From a virus: DNA of 23,383 nucleotides. This document shows, one piece after another, positions 15,433 through 23,305 of the stretch. Under the pieces are notes generated by a model. The model was not told where the DNA came from, ran no database searches, and saw only the letters and a list, made by a program, of their open reading frames with translations. The stretch's first letter is position 1; each line of letters opens with the position of its first letter. Location: IMG/VR virus record IMGVR_UViG_3300038435_000034, positions 1 through 23,383 of that record; one strand, 5' to 3'. The position numbers were made by a program, and so were the translations under genes.

Positions 15433-15879
15433 CCTCCCTTCCTCCCTCTCTTGGGAGGGAGATATGGGAGGGAGAAGAGTAATAATATCAATAGGATCGT
15501 TGTTATCTGGGAGCATGGGAGGAATATCCTAGTAAGTCCGCGCGCGCACGCGCATGTGTCACGCGCGTACGTGCGCGCACCCGTGGGATTTGCTGTTTCT
15601 CCCTCCCAAGCTCCCACAAGCTCCCAAACTCGCGGAGATCTGCGGAAAATGAGCATTGCCCATCCTCCCAGATTTGGGAGTGTGGGAGGATCAGGGCGGC
15701 ATATGGTGCATGTTCAACTCGCAACTGGCGGACCGATAAGCGCGCTCGGACATTGCCCTTCACGCGCTCTATAAAAGTTTGCGCAATCATCCTCCCAAGC
15801 TCCCTGATCCTCCCAAAGCGGCAGAAATCAGGGGATTTCGATGGATTGCATCCCTCCCAATCACGGGAGGAAGGGAGGA
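15433..15879. repeat. Gene-free region with dense CTCCC/GGGAG repeats
   Basis: The longest gene-free stretch in the window (447 bp). I count by hand 21 copies of CTCCC or its complement. Longer shared units include CCTCCCAAGCTCCC (15602-15615 and 15791-15804), AAGCTCCCA (15609-15617, 15619-15627), ATCCTCCCA facing TGGGAGGAT (15662-15670, 15683-15691), and GGGAGGATCAGGGCGG (15684-15699 and 15873-15888). An AT-rich patch lies at ~15478-15500 and an alternating purine-pyrimidine tract at 15539-15580. It is bordered by the primase-helicase gene and a possible DNA-binding protein gene. Iterons of a replication origin or a multi-site operator are the best explanations. Confidence 0.7.
15539..15580. 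repeat. Alternating purine-pyrimidine tract with inverted repeat
   Basis: Two 21-base strictly alternating runs (15539-15559 and 15560-15580) with a single break between them, mostly CG and CA/TG steps, which favours Z-DNA under negative supercoiling. Within it GCGCGCACG (15542-15550) is complementary to CGTGCGCGC (15570-15578), so it could also extrude as a hairpin. Confidence 0.6.
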
Positions 15880-18800
15880 TCAGGGCGGAAGGTCGTCGTC
15901 ATCGAAACTCGGCGGCGGCAATGGAGAGGGGGGCACGGGGGGAGCTTCCTCCGGCGCACGCGATGCAGGCGCTCCGAGGGGCGCTCCAGCACTCGGCAGG
16001 TCCGGATGACGCGGCGGCGGCAGGTCGCGCTGGACCGGCTTGCCTTCCTCCACGAAATCGATCGTGTCGTAGCGGAGCATAATGTCCTGCCACTTCATCG
16101 TGCTGGACTTGTTGATCTTGAAGCTCTTGCGCTCCATCTCGGCGCGCAGCTTCTTGGCCGACCATGGCTTGCCAGTCTGCGGCAGATTCTCCGACCATGT
16201 CTGCCAGGCGACGAACAGCTCGTGCAGCGCCATCGAACCGACCGTGTTGCCCGCCTCGCGCGCGACGCACTTGGTCAGGAACTGGCCCAGCAGATCGTTA
16301 TCCTCATGATAGGCTTGCGTCGCCTCGATCATGGCGTCTGGCATGGTCAGCCCGTCCGTCAGATAGGCGAGCGCGCCTTCGATCATTCGGTTGAGGATAC
16401 CCGACATTTCATCGCGCAGCTTCGCCTTCAGCAGCGGGTCTTGATCTTCCTTGGCGATGATGATCGCCCAAGGGACGACCTGCATGCGCCGGCGGATACC
16501 GAAGTCGGTGCCGATGCGCGGCAGGTTGTTCGCCATAACCGTATTGGTGAAAGTGATGAGCAATTCGAAAGCGGGACCATACAGTTCTCGCACGCCGCCG
16601 ATCGGCTCGTCCGATGTCAGCGACTTCACCAAACCGTCGGAAAACTTGCTGTTATCCTCGGGTTCATTGGCATAGACCATGCGGCGGCCCTGCAACGCGG
16701 CCAAGTGGGGCGACGGGCCGCCACCATTGCGCTTGAACCCGCTATCCATGAAGGTTTCGATGCCGGTCGCCCAGGCATAGTCGCCAAGGATATGCGCATG
16801 GGTCTGGACCCAGACGCCTTTGCCGTTCGATCCTTCGCCGTAGAATAGCGCCATCACCTGCGCATCGGCGATGCCCAGCGCATTATACCCCGACCATCGC
16901 ATCAGCCAGTCGCGCATGTCCGCCGGCGGCTGCACCTGCTCTAGGAAACCATCATATTGCGGGCAGGTCGCGCCGGGCTGGTAGACCGCACGGGCAACCT
17001 TCGTGATCTTGTCTTCGCGCCGATGCTCGCGCAGCTCCACATGCGCAGGCTTGCCGCCGTCCGGGCGATGGAAAACCAACGTCCCGTTCTGGACGTTCAG
17101 GGCCAGCGGATCGGCGTCGAAGTCCTCCGGGCGGGCCGACAGGCGCGGCGGGGCCAGCTTGCGCAGGCACTCGATATGGCCGCTGCTTTCCGATGTGCGG
17201 CCCCATGCCGCCAGCTTGTCGGAGAACAGGACGATATCGCCATTGCTCTTCACCTGGTAGATGAAGTCGTGCCGATCGCCGTCATGCCGGGTCTTGCGCG
17301 CAAGGCTGCGCTGCAAATACCACATGGCACTACGCCGCGCCTGCCGCTTCTCTTCCGCCTTGATGAACTGTTTTTCGGCCCAACCGGGATCGGCGGACGC
17401 CTCTTCATCTTCCGGCTCTTCCGGCCGATCATCCTCCTGCTCGGGAATGTCGCCTTCCTCCGGCGGGAACGGCACGCCGCTCGCCCGGATGAAATCGGCC
17501 TCATCCTGTATCAGCCGCACCATCCGCTGCGCCGCGATGCCGAACAGGGCGTCGGCCATGCTGCGATTCCACCGTGTTTCGTCCCACGCGATGTATCCCG
17601 GAGACGAACTGCTCTCGGCCCATGCCGCGACGCACAGGAAATCCCGCCCGAAACGCGCAAGAAACCGCTCGAGATTGCCCAGGTCCGTCATCGGGTAGCG
17701 CGCACATTCGAGCGTCACAGACGCATCTACTGCCGCCCCCACCCCCTTTTTCGGGGCTTTGCGGCCTTCCCCTCCCTCGTGGGAGCTTGGCTCGCCATAA
17801 TCAGTCGAAGGGGGAGGAGCGGAGGCGGAAGAGCGGGAGGGATGATGTGGACGCTCCGCGCGCTGGCGCGCGCGCGTCGCGACGTCGGTCAGGTCACGGG
17901 GAGTTGCCTCCCCGGCGGTCCAGCCGCTGTTGATGGTGGCGTCGAGCTGGTGGTCGTCATCGTCGCCCGCATTGTCACGCGCGGCCGCCTCGATCGCCGC
18001 GCGGGCAAAGCGGGCATCCAGTGCGGCGAAGGGCGTAGAGACGGTCAGCGACGCGATCTTTAGCGCACTCTCATTCAGCTGGTCGTTGCGCGATCCCGAT
18101 TTCGCCGAGCGCACTAACTTGCATTCTGCATCCAGCGCTGAGAGGCCATATTTGCGAATGGCGTCTATTTCGGCCTGAGTAGCATCGGCCGGGCGCGCGG
18201 TCCCGACAGGTGCCGGCGAGGCGTTCGCCCGTGCGGCACCGCGATCCTTGGCCGCCTTCTTCCCTTTCGACCGCAATATTTCGATCAGCGCGGCCGGGGC
18301 CTCCACCGGATCGTCATGGCGGTTGGACAGCCAGCTATAACGGCCTTCCGTCCCATCCTCGCGATAGAGGATAGACGGCGGCGCAACGACATAGCCGCCA
18401 AGGCCCCGGACATCGACATGCCGGGGCAGGTTTCCCCGGTTTCGGATCGGTTCGCCATCCTTGGGCTGGAGCAGATAGACATGGACGCCGTCGCTCTGCG
18501 TCATGGCCGACAGGCTCTTGGGCAGGTCGCACCCCATCTGGTCGACGAGCGCCGCTTTCAGCGTGTCGAGCGTGAAAACCTCGCCGGTATCGTCATCCGT
18601 GCGCGGATCGAAATCGAGTGCGAACAGGCCGTTATGGCCCATCGCCAGCCCGATCATCGCATTGGGCCAGCGCCGCCACCAACCCTTGATGACCTCTTCG
18701 TCACGGGTCGCATCCTTGACGCCGCTACCGCTATAGGGCGCCTTGGCTTTCAGGACGATAGTGTCGCCATTGCCCTTCACCATCGAGAAATCGCGCTCGC

Positions 18801-18885
18801 GGCACGGGAAGACGGGCCAGCCCTTGCGAGCATAGCTCAGGGCGGCCTGGCCCATTGGTGACAACATCGGCGCGGATTGGCTCAC
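15880..18885 (-). CDS. Primase-polymerase / SF3 helicase replication protein
   Basis: The product has 1001 residues from GTG 18885 (VSQSAPMLSPMGQAALSYAR), preceded by a GGGGGGAA run; longer in-frame starts (TTG 18933, ATG 18915) are less well placed. Residues ~10-200 form an archaeo-eukaryotic primase/prim-pol domain: GWPVFPC, KGWWRRWPNAMIGLAMG, and LDFDPR with the catalytic DxD (91-93), then VHVYLL and GGYVVAPPS. A charged linker follows (~250-480). The C-terminal half is a D5/P4-type helicase: AQVMALFYGEGSNGKGVW with Walker A at 683-690, LQGRRMVYANEPED as Walker B region, and ITFTNTVMANNLPRIGTDFG. The last ~50 residues are Pro-rich with an acidic tip. It would prime and unwind phage DNA; the origin candidate lies right behind it. 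Confidence 0.93.
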   Translation of the reverse strand: MSQSAPMLSPMGQAALSYARKGWPVFPCRERDFSMVKGNGDTIVLKAKAPYSGSGVKDATRDEEVIKGWWRRWPNAMIGLAMGHNGLFALDFDPRTDDDTGEVFTLDTLKAALVDQMGCDLPKSLSAMTQSDGVHVYLLQPKDGEPIRNRGNLPRHVDVRGLGGYVVAPPSILYREDGTEGRYSWLSNRHDDPVEAPAALIEILRSKGKKAAKDRGAARANASPAPVGTARPADATQAEIDAIRKYGLSALDAECKLVRSAKSGSRNDQLNESALKIASLTVSTPFAALDARFARAAIEAAARDNAGDDDDHQLDATINSGWTAGEATPRDLTDVATRARQRAERPHHPSRSSASAPPPSTDYGEPSSHEGGEGRKAPKKGVGAAVDASVTLECARYPMTDLGNLERFLARFGRDFLCVAAWAESSSSPGYIAWDETRWNRSMADALFGIAAQRMVRLIQDEADFIRASGVPFPPEEGDIPEQEDDRPEEPEDEEASADPGWAEKQFIKAEEKRQARRSAMWYLQRSLARKTRHDGDRHDFIYQVKSNGDIVLFSDKLAAWGRTSESSGHIECLRKLAPPRLSARPEDFDADPLALNVQNGTLVFHRPDGGKPAHVELREHRREDKITKVARAVYQPGATCPQYDGFLEQVQPPADMRDWLMRWSGYNALGIADAQVMALFYGEGSNGKGVWVQTHAHILGDYAWATGIETFMDSGFKRNGGGPSPHLAALQGRRMVYANEPEDNSKFSDGLVKSLTSDEPIGGVRELYGPAFELLITFTNTVMANNLPRIGTDFGIRRRMQVVPWAIIIAKEDQDPLLKAKLRDEMSGILNRMIEGALAYLTDGLTMPDAMIEATQAYHEDNDLLGQFLTKCVAREAGNTVGSMALHELFVAWQTWSENLPQTGKPWSAKKLRAEMERKSFKINKSSTMKWQDIMLRYDTIDFVEEGKPVQRDLPPPRHPDLPSAGAPLGAPASRAPEEAPPVPPSPLPPPSFDDDDLPP

Positions 18886-18977
18886 AGTCAGAAATTCCCC
18901 CCGGCGCAAGCACATTGCTCCCCGGTCAATCAATCATCGGTGCTGGCGTCAGACGGGCGCGCACGCCCATGCGGGCG

Positions 18978-19412
18978 TCAGAAAGGCACTTGGTCGTCCA
19001 GATCGGGACCGTCGCCGGCGGCGCGATCCCGGCCGCTGGCCTCGCGCCGCGACGCATCGTCCTGGCGCGTATCCATCAGCTTCAATTCGCCGCGCCCCTT
19101 GGGCAGCACAACCTCGGCAATCCAGCGCTCGACGCCGCCGCGATCGGTATATTTGCGGTGGCGCAGCTGGCCCTCGATATAGACCGCACTCCCCTTGCGC
19201 AGATAGGACATGGCGACCTTGCCCAGCCCTTCGTTGAAGATGGCGACGTTATGCCACTCGGTCGCGGACTTCCGCTGATTGTCGGCTGTTTTCCATGTTT
19301 CGGTCGTGGCGAGGCGCATGGACACAACCGATCCGCCATTCGGCAGGTCAGCGCTGCGCGGATCTTCACCCAGGAAGCCGCAGAGCATGGTCTTGTTGAT
19401 GCAGGCGGTCAT
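18978..19412 (-). CDS. ssb: Single-stranded DNA-binding protein
   Basis: The product has 144 residues from ATG 19412, with AGAGGAAG about 8 bases upstream and overlap with the stop of the previous gene. The OB fold is clear: NKTMLCGFLGEDPRSADLPN, MRLATTETWKTADNQRKSATEWHNVAIF, KVAMSYLRKGSAVYIEGQLRHRKYTD. The C-terminus ends DLDDQVPF, the acidic tip with terminal PF that recruits replication partners. It coats single-stranded DNA during replication and lies just before the primase-helicase, 92 bp apart. That gap holds a small inverted repeat (ACGCCC/GGGCGT, 18963-18978) at the SSB stop codon. Confidence 0.95.
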   Translation of the reverse strand: MTACINKTMLCGFLGEDPRSADLPNGGSVVSMRLATTETWKTADNQRKSATEWHNVAIFNEGLGKVAMSYLRKGSAVYIEGQLRHRKYTDRGGVERWIAEVVLPKGRGELKLMDTRQDDASRREASGRDRAAGDGPDLDDQVPF

Positions 19413-19633
19413 ATGGTTTCTTCCTCTGGATAAACGTCGCGCATCTTGCGACCACGACCAGCGTTCCATTGCGCTGCCGCCGTGGGGCAGTCGGAATAGG
19501 CATCTTCGATAACCGGCGTCCGGGCATCGCAACCGGGGCACTGTACCCAAGTTTCGATGGCATCTTCCGCCACACGGCAGGTCCGGAAGCCCGGCATGCG
19601 GCCGCAACGGCAGCGGTCTAGCTTTATCGTCAT
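19409..19633 (-). CDS. Lar-like zinc-ribbon protein
   Basis: The product has 74 residues. It has a zinc-ribbon layout: CRCGRMP near the N-terminus, then QCPGCDARTPVIED, and a trailing AAAQWN that matches the A-x-x-WN ending of Lar/restriction-alleviation type phage proteins. In E. coli Rac prophage, Lar modulates type I restriction-modification; many phage members have no tested function. It starts at ATG 19633, overlapping the stop of the PP-loop gene (ATGA), and its own stop overlaps the SSB start. Placement next to a methyltransferase makes an anti-restriction role reasonable, but the call is on pattern only. Confidence 0.7.
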   Translation of the reverse strand: MTIKLDRCRCGRMPGFRTCRVAEDAIETWVQCPGCDARTPVIEDAYSDCPTAAAQWNAGRGRKMRDVYPEEETI

Positions 19634-20877
19634 TGCCCCACCAACTCCCGAAACATGATCGGCTCGACCGACCCATCATTATTGACCCGGTCCAGCCAGA
19701 CATCGGCATTCGGCTCTTCGCCGTTCCAGCCCTGCGGCCACGTCTCGGCCGCGATCAGTTCTCGGATGCGCGCCTCTTCCTCGGCGTCGATCAGCACCAT
19801 GCCGGGGCGGCCCAGCCGCTCGGCAGCGCTGTTGACCGCGCCCTGAATGCGCAGCACCGTATCGAGGCCCATCAGCCGGGCCTCGAATGTCAGCGGTCCC
19901 ATGCGCTGTTGATTCGTCTGCAGCGTCCCGTCCTTGCGGTACTGGAAACCCGGCTGACGCTTGCGCCACACCGGCTTTTTCAATTCCAGATACAGCCGCT
20001 TGAGGCCAAGCAGCGGAGCGAGATGGTCCCATACCTCTTGCTTCAACACCGCGCCCAAGGCGCCGTCGGTGCCGATCAGGTTGCATCCGGTGCAGCCCGT
20101 GCGCATGTCCTCGACGCCGCCATAGCCTTCCGCGATCATCGCTGTCGGCCACGACCCAAACTCGGCCCACGGCGCGAACACGGCCAGCCAGTCCCAGACA
20201 TTGCAGAGCGTCCAGTGGTCGATCGGCGCGAAAGTGTCAGTCAAATGGCCTGGCAGGTCAGTCTGCAACCATCCTTGGCCGCACTCGGCCCCGTTGCGGG
20301 TGCAGGACAGAGATATGCGGGCATCACGGGCATCGCTCTCGCCCCGCCGCACGCCGGTGATGGTTAGGCACCTGCCGCCTAGCCGACCAACCGTATCGGC
20401 GATGGCGGCCGTCATCGGCTCGACTTTGATTTGCGGAGTACACCAGCGGAACGTGTTGCTGGGCGGCGGCACGCCGCGCCCGAACATATAGACGTAGAAG
20501 CGATCGTCCATGGGGGCGACGACCTCCATGACGCTGATCCCCATGGCGCGCAGCCGGTCCATCATCACCCGCGCGGCGGCCTGCAACGGCGGCAGCTCCA
20601 TCCGCGTGTCGGCATACATGACCGTTAGCGTCTTGGGCGCCGGGATCGCGCCCAGTTGAATGAGCGTAACGATAACGGTGACGGTCGCGCTGCTGTCCTT
20701 CCCGCCCGAATAGGCGAGAATCCAGTGATCATAGTCGACGGCATGGGCGAGCATGTTCATGGCCGTGCGCTCGACACATTCGCCTACGCACTGGCTGACA
20801 TCACCGCTGAACAGATTGGCCTGCCTGCGCGCCGGGCGACCCTTGCCGACGCCGTACAGTGTGTCGATCACGCTCAT
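19630..20877 (-). CDS. PAPS reductase / DndC-like PP-loop enzyme
   Basis: The product has 415 residues. It has the PP-loop ATP-binding motif SGGKDSS (57-63) in the setting HWILAYSGGKDSS, then FRWCTPQIKVEPM (~143-155), TGVRRGESDAR (~174-184) and a CxxC pair in RTGCTGCNLIG (262-265). This arrangement is that of the PAPS reductase/DndC superfamily, whose members adenylate or sulfurate substrates; DndC takes part in DNA phosphorothioation. Cys146 and the CxxC could hold an Fe-S cluster, which is inference. No dndA, B, D or E homologue is seen in the window, so a full Dnd pathway is not supported. It overlaps the methyltransferase gene by ATGA. Confidence 0.85.
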   Translation of the reverse strand: MSVIDTLYGVGKGRPARRQANLFSGDVSQCVGECVERTAMNMLAHAVDYDHWILAYSGGKDSSATVTVIVTLIQLGAIPAPKTLTVMYADTRMELPPLQAAARVMMDRLRAMGISVMEVVAPMDDRFYVYMFGRGVPPPSNTFRWCTPQIKVEPMTAAIADTVGRLGGRCLTITGVRRGESDARDARISLSCTRNGAECGQGWLQTDLPGHLTDTFAPIDHWTLCNVWDWLAVFAPWAEFGSWPTAMIAEGYGGVEDMRTGCTGCNLIGTDGALGAVLKQEVWDHLAPLLGLKRLYLELKKPVWRKRQPGFQYRKDGTLQTNQQRMGPLTFEARLMGLDTVLRIQGAVNSAAERLGRPGMVLIDAEEEARIRELIAAETWPQGWNGEEPNADVWLDRVNNDGSVEPIMFRELVGQ

Positions 20878-21569
20878 GCCGCCACCTCCAGCGCTGAAGT
20901 GATTTCCCGAATTCGTCCGACGGCACGATCAAAGTGCGCTGGATTATTCTCGATCCCGATAAAGCGTCTGCCAGCCTTCAGCGCCGCGACGCCAGTGGAA
21001 CCAGTGCCCATAAACGGGTCGCAAATCGTGCCAGGCGCGACGTTGCGGATGATCTTGTCCATCACCGCATCAGGCTTGACGGTGGGGTGTCCGAATTTCG
21101 CTTCGCCCCGAGGCGACATGGCCACGATCATGCGGTCGAGGTCGTCAAGCGTCCCATGCGGATGATGGCCCCGATTCCACGCATGAACATAGAATTCCAT
21201 CACCGGTCGATAATGTTTGTTCGCCACCGGTTGAGGGTTCTTCTTCCGCCAGATGCAAACGGCCTGCCGCTCGAAACTGCCGTCGAGGTAGGGCAGCAGC
21301 TGGGGCAGTTGGTCATTATGACAGAAAACCACGACCGATCCGCACAGAAGAGGATTGATGATGCTGTGATCGAAACCGTCGGCCAGACCCTCATCAAGGA
21401 TCTGATCCATGCCCTTCCGCTCCGCCCGATACATACCGCCGCCTTCGGCCCGAAACTCATAGGGTGGGTCGGTGACGATCGCAGCGATCCAACCCAGCGT
21501 CGGCAACACCTTGTAGCTGTCACCAAGAATTAGGCGGGCATTCCCGACGATCATATCCCGGACGATCAT
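20874..21569 (-). CDS. DNA methyltransferase, beta class (probably N6-adenine)
   Basis: The product has 231 residues. The catalytic motif DPPY (34-37) comes before the SAM-binding motif FMGTG (186-190, in CDPFMGTGSTGVAALKAGRRF), and HPTVKP (161-166) lies between, which is the order of beta-class amino-methyltransferases. DPPY points to N6-adenine rather than N4-cytosine. No separate target recognition domain of usual size is obvious; the central segment (~40-150) probably does this. No restriction endonuclease gene is adjacent, so it is best read as an orphan enzyme protecting phage DNA or regulating expression. Start ATG 21569 has GAGG 8 bases upstream and overlaps the previous stop. Confidence 0.93.
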   Translation of the reverse strand: MIVRDMIVGNARLILGDSYKVLPTLGWIAAIVTDPPYEFRAEGGGMYRAERKGMDQILDEGLADGFDHSIINPLLCGSVVVFCHNDQLPQLLPYLDGSFERQAVCIWRKKNPQPVANKHYRPVMEFYVHAWNRGHHPHGTLDDLDRMIVAMSPRGEAKFGHPTVKPDAVMDKIIRNVAPGTICDPFMGTGSTGVAALKAGRRFIGIENNPAHFDRAVGRIREITSALEVAA

Positions 21570-22663
21570 GCAGCAATCCTCGGCATGCCATCATGCTGGA
21601 CGCCGTCGAGATAGCGACCGGCAAAGGTCTTGGTAGTCCGCAGGGTCGAATTGCTGCCGTTGGTCCAGATCCGACCGTCGGCCTGCATCTGGCCACAGGG
21701 AAGGTGCGCGCCCCATTGCTTGAAGAAGAACGGCACACCGGCATCCGCGCATTGATCGCGCAGGCTGCGCGCTGCCTCCAGCTCCATCGGACGCGCGTTA
21801 GGTCCGCTCTCGCCGCCTACAACGACCCAATCGATACCAGAGCGTTTCGGCGCGCCAGGCTGATACTGTTTGCCTTCACGTTGGCAATTCCACATCGGCG
21901 GGTGACCAGCCTTACACCAGCCGCAATCACCCCAGCACTCGCTGTTCAGGGCGCTTTCTCCATGCCACGCCTCTTCCAGGCTGAGGAAGTCCAGCAGCGG
22001 TTCGCAGGACAGCCACCGGACGGCGGCGGGGGTCGCCATCAAATCGGGTATGCGTTCGTTCGCCCTACGCTGATCCTCGACTGATACGCCTAACCAAACG
22101 TTGCGAAATCCGACGTTTGTGCGTGGGTCCGTCCATTTCAGAGCTGAGGCCACCGCGTCACGGGCCTTCATCGCCCTTTCTTCGTTCCACGCGCCGCTGA
22201 TCGTGGCCATGATACGGTAAGCAGCATCTTGCATAAGGCTCAACCGGCTATGGAAGAGCGAATTGAGCGGCGTTGTGAAGTATGATCGCATCCGGTCGGC
22301 GCGCTTGGTCAGCACCTGATGAACATGTTGTGGCGTCAGCGCCATCACGGCGAAACAGCGATCGATCCATTCGTCAGGGACAGCAGGGTGAAACATATCA
22401 CCATGTGCGTTCCAGAAGATGCGTCGAGGCTTGGACCAACGCAGAGGCTGCATCAGAGCCTTTTCGTTCAAACGCACCTCACCATTCCAGACCGGGCCAG
22501 CCTTTGAGGGCAGGGTTAGGCCGGCGCGAGAAGGATGCGACTTCATGCGGGTTCCGGCCAGCCGCATTGCATAGCAATTTGTGCAGCCGGGCGAGACGAC
22601 GGTGCAGCCGTTGATGGCGTTTACCGTGGCATCGGTCCACTCGATCTTGGAGCCGTCAGCCAC
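21566..22663 (-). CDS. Phage Gp37/Gp68 family protein (DUF5131), three-Cys motif
   Basis: The product has 365 residues from GTG 22663 (VADGSKIEWTDATVN), which overlaps the upstream gene by 8 bp; family members usually open with this IEWTDAT block. The family motif C-x6-C-x2-C is present at Cys20, Cys27 and Cys30 (GCTVVSPGCTNCYA) and suggests a radical-SAM-like Fe-S site. Later segments RIFWNAHGDMFHP, VLTKRADRM, NVWLGVSVEDQ, RWLSCEPLLDF, DWVVVGGESGPNARP and PFFFKQWG are all typical. An extra Cys group (ECWGDCGWCKAG, then WNC) sits between the CEPLL block and the GGESG block and could bind a metal. The function of the family is not known to me; position in a modification cluster suggests nucleic-acid modification. 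Confidence 0.9.
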   Translation of the reverse strand: MADGSKIEWTDATVNAINGCTVVSPGCTNCYAMRLAGTRMKSHPSRAGLTLPSKAGPVWNGEVRLNEKALMQPLRWSKPRRIFWNAHGDMFHPAVPDEWIDRCFAVMALTPQHVHQVLTKRADRMRSYFTTPLNSLFHSRLSLMQDAAYRIMATISGAWNEERAMKARDAVASALKWTDPRTNVGFRNVWLGVSVEDQRRANERIPDLMATPAAVRWLSCEPLLDFLSLEEAWHGESALNSECWGDCGWCKAGHPPMWNCQREGKQYQPGAPKRSGIDWVVVGGESGPNARPMELEAARSLRDQCADAGVPFFFKQWGAHLPCGQMQADGRIWTNGSNSTLRTTKTFAGRYLDGVQHDGMPRIAA

Positions 22664-23303
22664 GGGCAGCGTCCAGATTATCGATGTTGCCCATGCGCAC
22701 ATCGAAACTGAGCGCGACGACCCATGGGTTTTCTGCCCAAGATCCTTCGCCGTTGATATGCTCCCAAAGCTGACGGTAGCAGTATGTCGCGCTATCAGCC
22801 GCAAAGGACCGATCGCCCACAACTATGAAGGCCGCATCTGCAACCGGGTGTCGCGCCAGCCCCTCTGCCCAAGCATCGGACTCGCTACAATCCTGCAACC
22901 GCTCGACACGGACGTCAGTGACGATCAGCGTCAGCCTGCTCGCCCAGCGCGGCATGAAGCGGCCATGGCGATAGCGGCCATGATAGTCGCAATTGTCCCG
23001 ATCCAGTTCCGGCCAGATCGCCTCTTCGCCGCCCATGTCGGTCGGCTTGAGGTCATCATAGGCTTTGTGAGTGCGCCACGCCTCGCGAACCCACAGCCGA
23101 TCGCCGGGGGCATAACCGGAGAAGAAGAGCACATCGCCCTCTTCATCGCCAAACCAGCCCGGCTTGCTCGGCACATCTATTTGGACGATGTGCGTCAGAT
23201 GCGCCTCGTTGGCCGGGCGGCAAAGCCTGCGGGTTTGTGTCTTGCGACCTGCCAGCAGGGCGTCAATCATCGGTGCGGAGAAAAGGATAGGACGATCAGC
23301 CAT
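22656..23303 (-). CDS. ASCH-like phage protein
   Basis: The product has 215 residues. The opening KPIxF-like segment (RPILFSAPMIDALLAGRKTQ, then TRRL) and the later YAPGDRLWVREAW, FMPRWASRLTLIVTDVRVERLQD and SESDAWAEGL are typical of phage ASCH-like proteins. ASCH domains relate to PUA folds and bind nucleic acid; some members hydrolyse modified cytidine. No active-site residues can be assigned from the sequence alone. It starts at ATG 23303, 2 bp after the stop of the previous gene, and overlaps the DUF5131 gene start. These two families commonly stand together in phages as I recall, which supports both calls. Confidence 0.85.
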   Translation of the reverse strand: MADRPILFSAPMIDALLAGRKTQTRRLCRPANEAHLTHIVQIDVPSKPGWFGDEEGDVLFFSGYAPGDRLWVREAWRTHKAYDDLKPTDMGGEEAIWPELDRDNCDYHGRYRHGRFMPRWASRLTLIVTDVRVERLQDCSESDAWAEGLARHPVADAAFIVVGDRSFAADSATYCYRQLWEHINGEGSWAENPWVVALSFDVRMGNIDNLDAARG

Positions 23304-23305
23304 GG

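Noticed and set aside
15503-15790. Minus-strand open frame of 95 codons across the repeat region
   Set aside because: Its start follows a GGGAGG, but that is one of the repeats. The translation is repeat-driven and ends in a low-complexity Arg/Ala stretch from the alternating tract. I see no family resemblance, though a small real gene cannot be fully excluded.
16957-18063. Plus-strand open frame of 368 codons
   Set aside because: Mirror of the primase-helicase gene; Arg/Ala/Leu-rich, no motif.
18577-18636. GHNG in the primase (MGHNGLFALDFDP) as a third copy of the GHNGGP peptide
   Set aside because: This is part of the prim-pol catalytic core with the DxD motif, and lacks the GGP ending.
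19630-21569. Complete Dnd phosphorothioation or restriction-modification system
   Set aside because: Only a DndC-like enzyme and a lone methyltransferase are present; no cysteine desulfurase, DndD-like ATPase or restriction endonuclease is seen.
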